Source: CAYGZM01 sp964354365
Lineage (GTDB): Bacteria; Planctomycetota; Phycisphaerae; Sedimentisphaerales; Anaerobacaceae
Reading direction: 5' to 3'
DNA length: 19,731 nucleotides
NCBI GenBank assembly: GCA_964354365.1
Contig: CAYGZM010000064.1
Coordinates: 1-19,731, forward strand
The notes under the pieces were generated by a model that was not told the origin of the DNA, searched no databases, and saw nothing but the letters and a program-made list of their open reading frames with translations. This document shows, piece by piece, positions 14,190-19,731 of this stretch. The first letter of the stretch is position 1, and every line of letters begins with the position of its first letter. A program made the position numbers and the translations under genes.

Positions 14190-15104
14190 CTATTTGTCCG
14201 CTTCCAGGGTTGGGACCGCCTGCAGCAGGGGATTCTTCTTGATCAGCCTGTAATAAAGCCTTTTTGCAACGCTGCTTGCGGCGAAGGCACAAAAAACCAC
14301 CACTAAAGCCGCCGGAAGCTCCCATATCGCAAAAGCAAGCAGCAGCAGGACCCTTATAAACTGTGCGAAAGGCTTCCTGCCCTTTACGTACTGGTTCAAC
14401 ACGTGCGGATATCGAATCCTGCTGACCATCAGAATCGCAACGCCAAGAGCCAGAAACGGCAGGGCGTACATAATGATATTCTCGCAGACAGCGTACGCCA
14501 CCGTGTTTTTGTCTGAAAGGTCCGAAAGCGTCTGCTGATGAAATATAATCAGGCTGACTATTACGCCGGCTGCAGCCGGGCTCGGCAGGCCCATAAAACT
14601 CATGTGCGCCGACTCGTCCTCTTCGTTCTCCACGTTGAACCGGGCCAGGCGAATCGCCGCGCAGCTTATGTACGCCGCCCCCGCCAGCCAGATGAACCGG
14701 TGAAAAAAACCTGCAAAAACAGGATTCGTTTCGGCTAGGCCCGCCATTTTGCCCTCGAGCATCTTGAGCATCAAGAACGCAGGCGCCACCCCGAAGCTGA
14801 TTACATCGCACAGACTATCGAGCTGTCCGCCAAAGCTCGAAGTGCTCTTGCTCATCCGGGCCAGCCGCCCGTCGAGCATGTCCGCAACCATTGCCAGCAC
14901 GACCATATAGCCGGCTATCGCAAAATAGGAGAAGCGCCCGATCCTCTCGTTTGGGTATTTGCTGGCGAATATGATTGCCGAGAAACCGCACACGCCGTTG
15001 AGAATCGTTATCAGCGACGGCAGGATCGTGATGTAGCTGAGCCTCTGCCTTCGCACGCGGCGCAGCAGGCTCCTTTTCGCAGCTTCCGTTCTTAATCTTG
15101 GCAT
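14190..15104 (-). CDS. pssA: CDP-diacylglycerol--serine O-phosphatidyltransferase
   Basis: The product is 304 aa. It makes phosphatidylserine from CDP-diacylglycerol and serine in the membrane. The CDP-alcohol phosphotransferase signature is complete: D75-x2-D78-G79-x2-A82-R83-x8-G92-x3-D96-x3-D100. About seven or eight hydrophobic segments follow through to a C-terminal VVFCAFAASSVAKRLYYRL. A basic N-terminus (RTEAAKRSLLRRVRRQR) faces the cytosol. ATG 15104 lies inside the end of psd (13-base overlap) with GAGGT eight bases upstream; a longer frame to 15167 lies entirely within psd and is rejected. With psd it forms a two-gene phosphatidylethanolamine pathway operon. Confidence 0.94.
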   Translation of the reverse strand: MPRLRTEAAKRSLLRRVRRQRLSYITILPSLITILNGVCGFSAIIFASKYPNERIGRFSYFAIAGYMVVLAMVADMLDGRLARMSKSTSSFGGQLDSLCDVISFGVAPAFLMLKMLEGKMAGLAETNPVFAGFFHRFIWLAGAAYISCAAIRLARFNVENEEDESAHMSFMGLPSPAAAGVIVSLIIFHQQTLSDLSDKNTVAYAVCENIIMYALPFLALGVAILMVSRIRYPHVLNQYVKGRKPFAQFIRVLLLLAFAIWELPAALVVVFCAFAASSVAKRLYYRLIKKNPLLQAVPTLEADK

Positions 15105-15787
15105 TGCTCGTACCTCACAAGGGCGGTCAGGCCTGCTTTGACCTTGTCGCCTATTTCCACGAGACACCTGGCTTCCTTGCGAACGGGCAGGTACAATTCC
15201 GTCCTTGACCCGAATTTTATCATTCCGAATTTCTCGCCCCCGGCCAGTTCTCGTCCGGCGACGGTGGCGCAGACGATCCGCCGGGCAATGCTCCCGCTGA
15301 CCTGTCGCACAATCAGTTTGTCCCTTGGGTCGTCCGTTCGCACTAAGGCCAGGTCGTTCGATTCGTTGACCCTTCCGGACTGCGGATTCATTGCGTTTTT
15401 GTACTTGCCTTTTTTGTACGTTATTTTCTCAACCTTCACGTTGCAGGGGGCGCGATTGATATGGGTGCTGAAAATGCTCAGAAAGATTCCTATCCGAACG
15501 GCCTTTCCGCCGATGAAGTTGTCCTCCTCTACCTCGTCGATGTTTGTTATCGTGCCGTCCGCGGGCGCCAGCAGGATATTGCGGTCTGATGGGCACAAAC
15601 GCTCCGGGTCGCGGAAAAAACTCAAGGACCACACGAGGACTGCACCCGGGGCGACTTCCATAGCAACTACCACCCAGGGGGGAAAAACTGTCTTTGGGGT
15701 CAACGCCAGGGCAATCATTCCCGTCAAGATGCCCAGGGGGTAAAGGACCACCTGCGGCCAGCCGTATTTTGTCAGCGGAATTCTCAT
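15092..15787 (-). CDS. psd: Phosphatidylserine decarboxylase proenzyme (short, PSD-A type)
   Basis: The product is 231 aa, the length of the short archaeal-type/PSD-A form. It decarboxylates phosphatidylserine to phosphatidylethanolamine. N-terminal hydrophobic segments (about 11-30 and 38-57) anchor it in the membrane. The conserved APADGTI (74-80) and FSTHINRAP (106-114) blocks are present. The self-cleavage site is FGS (192-194): cleavage before S194 would give the pyruvoyl cofactor and a small alpha subunit of about 38 residues. An AAGGG lies shortly before the ATG. It is the first gene of the operon and overlaps pssA, so the substrate-producing synthase is translationally coupled behind it. 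Confidence 0.94.
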   Translation of the reverse strand: MRIPLTKYGWPQVVLYPLGILTGMIALALTPKTVFPPWVVVAMEVAPGAVLVWSLSFFRDPERLCPSDRNILLAPADGTITNIDEVEEDNFIGGKAVRIGIFLSIFSTHINRAPCNVKVEKITYKKGKYKNAMNPQSGRVNESNDLALVRTDDPRDKLIVRQVSGSIARRIVCATVAGRELAGGEKFGMIKFGSRTELYLPVRKEARCLVEIGDKVKAGLTALVRYEQCQD

Positions 15788-15838
15788 AAACCCTTATGAT
15801 AGCCTTTTTTCGGCGCCGAATCAAACAGAAGAAATAGA

Positions 15839-15866
15839 AAAGGCCGACCCTGTGGTATCGGCCTTT
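15839..15866 (-). terminator. Probable intrinsic terminator, minus strand
   Basis: AAAGGCCGA (15839-15847) pairs with TCGGCCTTT (15858-15866) around a ten-base loop. Read on the minus strand the stem is followed by TTTTCTATTTCTT. It would end transcripts coming from the three-gene operon on the right before they enter psd. Confidence 0.6.
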
Positions 15867-16143
15867 CGGAGGAGGGTGATGGTGCAAGTTTTAGGGAACC
15901 CGCCAGCCCCCTGCGATGAACCGCTCTATAACTTCCCCTGGGACTGGCTTTTATCTGGCGTTCCTACTAATAGAGACGCCTGACGACCCGAAAAGTTACG
16001 ATAATTCCCGATAATTCGTGAACATTCTGCAAAGAACCGCGGTTTTCGCACAAAAAAGCACCACCTTTTACATTCTTTTTACACTGGTTTTTGCACCCGC
16101 TACAGTCCCTACAACCCCTCCCTCTGGTTCCGATAACCTCACC

Positions 16144-16281
16144 GAAGCCCCTTCCCCCCCCCTCAATATGAAATCTGAAATCTGAAATCGTTCTTCCCCC
16201 CCACGTCACTGAAGCCCCTTACCCCCCCTCAATATGAAATCTGAAATCTGCAATCTGAAATCGCTCTTCCCCCCCCACGCC
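16144..16281. repeat. 67-base tandem repeat, two copies
   Basis: Two direct copies start at 16144 and 16211. Each has GAAGCCCCTT, a C tract, TCAATATGAAATCTGAAATC, and a further C tract ending CCCCCACG. The second copy has one extra CTGCAAT unit. The AAATCTG steps are the usual filler seen between genes in related genomes. Confidence 0.8.
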
Positions 16282-16282
16282 G

Positions 16283-16314
16283 TCATTGCGAGGAGCAAAT
16301 CGACGTGGCAATCT
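16283..16314. repeat. Fragment of dispersed GTCATTGCGAGG palindromic repeat
   Basis: GTCATTGCGAGGAGC ... GTGGCAATCT matches one half of the GTCATTGCGAG(G/C)...GCAATCT palindrome that is dispersed in intergenic DNA of many unrelated bacteria. It is recognised by its core sequence only. Confidence 0.5.
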
Positions 16315-16426
16315 ACTAGCCCGCGCACGGATGCAACACTCCTTTTTTCTCAACTGAACCATAATCCCGCCCCTTCGCCTCCTTCCCGTCCGGCAACTAT
16401 CTTCTCCCTCACCCCAAACACGACAC

Positions 16427-17191
16427 CTACCCCTGGAGTCTCAAACGCCGCACGCTTGTTTTGAGGACCGGGCTCAGGGATTCGAAGTCTGCATCCATAG
16501 TGTGTATTGTGCTCCCCGGACAGCCGTCACGAGCTTCTATGCTAATCACGGCATCGCCAAGCGTCCTACACGCTTCGCCTTCGGCCGTGTTCCCCTGCAA
16601 TACGCCAGCAGCTTGATTCCGAACCTCTCCCATGCTCCCCTTGGCGTCATTTACCTCCATTTCCGCAAGCTTCGCGAGATCCCCCGCATGGCCGTTCCAG
16701 AAATTAGCAATCTCACACCCTCCCGGGCACTTCGTGCTTATGGGCTTGTACCATCCTAACCGTGTAACACATACCGGCGCCTCTGCTCCGCGACTGCACT
16801 TGGTCATGTCAACCAACTCTCGCACAACCTTGTCGTAGAAGTAGTTCTGCCAGTCTTCCTCGATCCACCGCTTCAGACATGTGACAAAAGGTTTAACAGA
16901 CCGATATTTCCGGAACAGCCTTTTCGCGATCACGCGAATAAGTCTCTCAACTCCCGGTATGTTGTCGAGCCTCTTTTCCGCTTCATCCAGCGAATGTGCT
17001 TTCTTGACAAGGACGTGAATAAAGATCAGAGAATTTAATATCCCGCAGCGGTACTCCCTCTCAACATAAAGCGAACTCTTCAGGCTCGATCCTTCCAGGT
17101 CAGCTTGCACCTTCCTCTTCGTCTGCTCATCTGCCCAATGCCGTGCAATCTGACTGGATGTGTCGAGGAAATAACAATTCTTCTCCGCCAT
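16427..17191 (-). CDS. Large PIN-like nuclease with four-cysteine insertion (third gene of operon)
   Basis: The product is 254 aa. The first strand CYFLDTSSQIARHW carries D10. The second helix region YVEREYRCGILNSLIFIHVL gives an acidic residue (E44 or E46). CRTLGDAVISIEAR supplies D213, and STIHTMDADFESL supplies D233/D235. This spacing of acidic residues is the PIN active site, which uses metal to cleave RNA. Between them lies an insertion of about 150 residues with C132-x8-C141-x13-C155-x3-C159, possibly a zinc site. Classic PIN toxins have about 130 residues, so this is roughly double. ATG 17191 (GAGAG upstream) lies 65 bases inside the preceding gene, and no later start would keep D10. 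The target RNA is unknown. Confidence 0.7.
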   Translation of the reverse strand: MAEKNCYFLDTSSQIARHWADEQTKRKVQADLEGSSLKSSLYVEREYRCGILNSLIFIHVLVKKAHSLDEAEKRLDNIPGVERLIRVIAKRLFRKYRSVKPFVTCLKRWIEEDWQNYFYDKVVRELVDMTKCSRGAEAPVCVTRLGWYKPISTKCPGGCEIANFWNGHAGDLAKLAEMEVNDAKGSMGEVRNQAAGVLQGNTAEGEACRTLGDAVISIEARDGCPGSTIHTMDADFESLSPVLKTSVRRLRLQG

Positions 17192-17936
17192 CCGCGCTCT
17201 CTTTCTGTCCGTACTTCTCTTGTGCCTTTCGGCTCGTCGGCAGCAGGACTAAGCCCGTACCCAGTAGTTCCTTGTGCAACTCCCGATAATCCTCTCTGTC
17301 GCACGACAACCCCTTCCTGCATATTACTCCTATTGCTTTCCCCAGCACGTCGAGTCCATCCTTAGTCAGGTCCTCTGCATAGTTGTAATCAAGCACATCA
17401 CGCACGAGCGAGACACACCAACTTAGGTATTCGGCTTCCTCTCCTTCGAGTTCATTCTCCAAGCCGCCAAGCGATTCCTCTAAGAGGGCGCATCTGGCGA
17501 TTCTCTGTCCGATATCTTCAAAGTCTTCTTTCAGTTCAGAAAAAAGCCTCCCCACCTCTGAGAGCCTGTCCGCGTTGCGTGTTTCCGTCTCAGCCAACTG
17601 CCACACAACGTCCCTGTTCGCCAGCCTCACTAGCGAGTCTTCCCAAGAACGCGCCCAGGACTCTCTTCCCGGTCTCCGCGAGACCACGATGTACGTGGTG
17701 AACGAATCCCGTTCTCCACGCGACCTTTCACGGATTGCTCCACTTTCTGCTGCGCGCAACCAAGCCGTAACCAGCTTCTTTAACCCCTCCTGTCCTGCCT
17801 CAAGTTGCTCTATCCGCCCAGTATTCATGAGCGCTTGCTTGAACCAGATTTCCTTACCCACAGCTCGCTCGACTGTCTGGGGTGTCTCCCAGCCGGGACT
17901 CATCAGTTCCAAACCCCTTTCTTCAGTTCTGCTCAC
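17127..17936 (-). CDS. Uncharacterised acidic helical protein (second gene of operon)
   Basis: The product is 269 aa and the family is not recognised. A possible alpha/beta segment DSFTTYIVVSRRPGRESWARSW lies at residues 77-98. A long charged helix, probably coiled coil, runs over about 116-168 (ETRNADRLSEVGRLFSELKE...LENELEGEEAEY). A helical part with Cys174, 206 and 212 follows, and then the tail that overlaps the PIN gene. There is no signal peptide or membrane segment. The GTG start at 17936 shares GTGA with the stop of the preceding gene and has GAGGA seven bases upstream, a clear case of coupled translation; an ATG at 17903 is an alternative. Context suggests a partner of the PIN nuclease, perhaps an inhibitor or adaptor. 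Confidence 0.7.
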   Translation of the reverse strand: MSRTEERGLELMSPGWETPQTVERAVGKEIWFKQALMNTGRIEQLEAGQEGLKKLVTAWLRAAESGAIRERSRGERDSFTTYIVVSRRPGRESWARSWEDSLVRLANRDVVWQLAETETRNADRLSEVGRLFSELKEDFEDIGQRIARCALLEESLGGLENELEGEEAEYLSWCVSLVRDVLDYNYAEDLTKDGLDVLGKAIGVICRKGLSCDREDYRELHKELLGTGLVLLPTSRKAQEKYGQKESADGGEELLFPRHIQSDCTALGR

Positions 17937-18664
17937 TCGCTTTTCCTCACCTTCTTCAGCTTGCTCCGTAATTCTGTAAGCGCCTCAATAAGCTGATCAA
18001 CGTCAGCTTCGTGTAATTCGAGTGTAACCAGCTTCGGTTCCCGAACCACAGGCAATTCAATAGCCATGTCTTCTCCCCCGATTCGCAGCGCCGCGTCACT
18101 CGTCCGCGCGCTATCGTATACTATCGAGAAGCAGCCATACGGGATATCCTGTATCTTGCCCCTCGCGTTGTCATGCTTCCTTACCCCCACCTGCCATCGA
18201 AGGTCTTTGATAACAAGAGCGCTTGTCGTTCTCCTAAGCGTTACTCGCTCCCTAAGGCTTGGTGGAACAAGCGCCTTCTCAACTTCAGTGACGCGCCAGA
18301 CAAATTCCTCGACCCCTACCTCATCTACTACTCTCCGGGGTAGTTTGGCTTTGACACCTGTGGAAGGATCGTCGTACATGGCCGCCTCAAGTAGGGAGTC
18401 TAACTCAGTATGGAGAAGTGACAAGAAGAACTCCCGTGTCAACTCACCCTTGAATTTGCCTTTCTCAACCCCTTCCAACTTGTCCGAATCGATGGTCAGA
18501 TCAAGGTTTCCGGAAACGTCAACGTCAATACGCAAGCCTTTGGAATTTGCCAGACCCCTCGCAATATCCAATGCGGCACGGAAGACTTCGCGCGTTTCCT
18601 TTCCCGGCACCGGTCCCTCAGTTCCCTTAGGCGCGCCTAGCTTTAGCTTCTTTGCTTTCCCCAT
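17933..18664 (-). CDS. Uncharacterised protein with COMM-domain-like C-terminus (first gene of operon)
   Basis: The product is 243 aa. It has a lysine-rich start (GKAKKLKLGAPKG), a helical middle (about 74-98 and 112-133), and a C-terminal part of about 90 residues. There, LVIKDLRWQVGV (150-161), a beta-rich stretch and VTLELHEADVDQLIEALTEL with RSKLKKV (213-239) recall the COMM domain, with its conserved Trp after a Leu-rich strand and its terminal EL..LI..L..I...L helix. This is a visual similarity, not a proven match. ATG 18664 has GGGAG about 11 bases upstream; the frame stays open to a GTG at 18727, which has no binding site. It ends in a GTGA overlap with the second gene. Confidence 0.68.
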   Translation of the reverse strand: MGKAKKLKLGAPKGTEGPVPGKETREVFRAALDIARGLANSKGLRIDVDVSGNLDLTIDSDKLEGVEKGKFKGELTREFFLSLLHTELDSLLEAAMYDDPSTGVKAKLPRRVVDEVGVEEFVWRVTEVEKALVPPSLRERVTLRRTTSALVIKDLRWQVGVRKHDNARGKIQDIPYGCFSIVYDSARTSDAALRIGGEDMAIELPVVREPKLVTLELHEADVDQLIEALTELRSKLKKVRKSE

Positions 18665-18828
18665 CTTTTCACATTCTCCCGCAACACCTGTGCTTGCGTT
18701 ATTCTTGCTTTCTTGCTTCCGTCTCACAAGTTCTCATACGGATCCCTACTCACAACCTGAACACCGTACTGCTATTATATCGGGGCTCCGCCCGGTCTAG
18801 CTTAACCTTTGTTCCACCTCAGCTAATG

Positions 18829-18857
18829 ATTATACCAATTCTCACTTAGGAAAGCAA
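18829..18857 (-). promoter_or_regulatory. Promoter of the three-gene operon
   Basis: On the minus strand TTGCTT (18857-18852), a 17-base spacer ending TTGG, and TATAAT (18834-18829) form a promoter with an extended -10 (TGG-TATAAT). The predicted leader is about 155 bases to the ATG at 18664. A second TATAAT at 18779-18774 lacks a good -35. Confidence 0.6.
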
Positions 18858-18974
18858 GACCATAATCGTCTTCGGCCATAGCGCCAAATGCCCTAAACCA
18901 GCTCATACTTCTCCATTGGCCTATCTCAAATTGTCAAAATACCAACTCGGTGCTCCCGTGTCAAAAGGAAAATT

Positions 18975-19079
18975 TTACCCCAGCCAGCGATTCTCCTCTT
19001 CGAGTGGTTCGATTCGCTCTTTGAGACGTTTGATTTTGATTCACAATTCTTCTATAATTGCTTTTGTACGGTCGTCCAT
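18975..19079 (-). pseudogene. Coiled-coil N-terminal stub with in-frame TGA
   Basis: MDDRTKAIIEEL is followed by TGA and then continues in the same frame as IKIKRLKERIEPLEEENRWL-G before TAA. Without the TGA this is one amphipathic coiled coil of about 33 residues, similar in style to the helical start of some transposases or small regulators. It is most simply a nonsense-mutated remnant. Confidence 0.4.
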
Positions 19080-19568
19080 AAGGTGTCCGGGCGGACAATT
19101 AAAGCTCTCTGGTGCACTTTCTGTGTTTGCCCTTTGATCTCTGTCGTATTGCAGTTTCAAAGAACTCTTGTCGAGTCCGCCGCGGCATATCGCCCCTTCG
19201 CTCGCCAAACAACCCCGACTTCCCTCCGTTCGCACCTTCGCCGCCACCCCCATCTCCCCATTCTCTCATCTACTCATTCTCTCTCCGCGGTCTCCGCGAT
19301 CTCTGCGGTTAATCTGTCTTCTGTTTCCGCTCTCGTGTCGTTTCTACCCTCTGTACTACAATCCTTCAACTCCCTGTTTTTTCTGCTTGATATTGGAATC
19401 CGGCTGCCATAACCACCGTCGAAATAAGACGTTATGGTTTGTTTTGAATTTTGAGTTTCGGTGATTCGGATTTGTTTCGGACTTCGGATTTCGTGCTTCG
19501 GATTTGGTTGCGGCCTCAGGCCGCGCCAGGTTCTCTGTGGCCTCCGTGCCTAAAAAATGATAATTCAC

Positions 19569-19597
19569 TTTACATCTAACTTATAATATGATATAAT
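19569..19597 (+). promoter_or_regulatory. Promoter of the right-edge gene
   Basis: TTTACA (19569-19574), a 17-base spacer and TATAAT (19592-19597). A second TATAAT lies at 19582-19587. Transcription would start about 40 bases before the ATG. Confidence 0.65.
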
Positions 19598-19642
19598 ACA
19601 CATCAAACTAATAAATGATACAAAAATATGGAGGTTCAAATC

Positions 19643-19731
19643 ATGACTACCGAAGCCAGAATCCTCGCAAACCGTCTTAACGCCCAAAAATCCACAGGCC
19701 CCAACACCCCTCAAGGCAAGGCCGTCGTCTC
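19643..19731 (+). CDS. Multicopy planctomycete-type hypothetical protein, N-terminus only
   Basis: GGAGG lies eight bases before the ATG and a good promoter lies further upstream. The visible residues MTTEARILANRLNAQKSTGP continue NTPQGKAVV and are cut by the window edge. The NAxxSTGPxTxxGKAxxS motif is the hallmark N-terminus of a protein family found in many copies in Planctomycetota and also in Acidobacteria. Its function is unknown; the basic start with conserved STGP-x-T-x2-GK suggests nucleic-acid contact, but this is a guess. Confidence 0.8.
   Translation, partial: MTTEARILANRLNAQKSTGPNTPQGKAVV

Larger units (their letters stand above)
15788..16426. other. Repeat-rich intergenic region
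   Basis: No gene is seen. It contains a hairpin at 15839-15866, C-rich tracts, a 67-base tandem duplication (16144-16281) and a fragment of a dispersed 'GTCATTGCGAGG' repeat (16283-16314). A 243-base open frame at 15967-16209 on the minus strand is of low complexity and rejected. Confidence 0.6.
18665..19642. other. Repeat- and remnant-rich intergenic region
   Basis: Nearly 1 kb holds no intact gene. It contains the operon promoter (18829-18857, minus), a broken coiled-coil frame (18975-19079), C/T-rich filler with the phrase CTCCGCGATCTCTGCGG near 19299, and at 19440-19510 the 'TTCGGATTTCG' filler whose minus-strand translation reads NPKSETNPN-type nonsense. Then comes the promoter of the last gene. 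Open frames here are products of this filler. Confidence 0.6.

Noticed and set aside
15967..16209. 80-codon minus-strand frame in the repeat region
   Set aside because: Its first third is translated from AAATCTG filler and C tracts and it has no conserved sequence.
1..19731. CRISPR array or complete insertion sequence
   Set aside because: No regularly spaced direct repeats and no transposase or integrase gene were found. The tandem repeat at 16144 has only two adjacent copies without spacers.

Overview
The window looks like a contig from an uncultured member of the Planctomycetota, most likely a Phycisphaerae/Sedimentisphaerales-type lineage. The signs are the truncated gene at the right edge, which opens with the N-terminus (NAQKSTGPNTPQGKA) of a multicopy family frequent in these bacteria; intergenic filler of the 'GAAATCTGAAATCTG' and 'TTCGGATTTCG' kind; a paralogue-rich secreted-protein and heparinase-like gene content; and moderately high GC coding DNA. 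This assignment is inference; there is no rRNA or marker gene in the window to confirm it.

Layout. Positions 1-815 hold no secure gene. A tRNA-Glu(CTC) lies at 816-888 and its last 26 bases recur, 24 of 26 identical, at 2369-2394. Between the copies is a single AT-richer gene for a P-loop kinase-Nudix fusion. This looks like a small integrated cassette or the remains of a larger element that used the tRNA 3' end. Then come a large secreted protein with an internal duplication and a C-terminal carbohydrate-binding-like domain (2498-4456), and tadA (4514-4999). The stretch 5096-6515 is decayed: an ArsA-like stub with a perfect ribosome binding site, an intact small membrane protein, a coiled-coil fragment, a tRNA-Ser(GGA), and an MsrA-like stub whose reading frame contains a repetitive palindrome. 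The ArsA and MsrA stubs break at the same 10-base sequence.

From 6630 to 15787 the window is ordinary and well packed. It holds a DUF1015 gene plus a class V aminotransferase (probable two-gene operon, serine/glyoxylate metabolism), a BrnT-like toxin with a ribbon-helix-helix-type antitoxin, a YbaK-type aminoacyl-tRNA deacylase, a secreted heparinase II/III-like polysaccharide lyase, a YcgR-like PilZ c-di-GMP receptor, and an overlapping psd-pssA pair that makes phosphatidylethanolamine.

The right-hand part (15788-19731) is accessory and rich in repeats. Its main content is a minus-strand operon of three tightly overlapping genes, driven by a good extended -10 promoter. The first encodes a protein whose last 90 residues resemble a COMM domain, the second an acidic helical protein, and the third a large PIN-like nuclease with a four-cysteine insertion. 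I recognise no described system with this composition, so it is the best candidate here for an uncharacterised module (toxin-antitoxin, RNA processing or defence). The window ends inside a gene of the multicopy planctomycete family.
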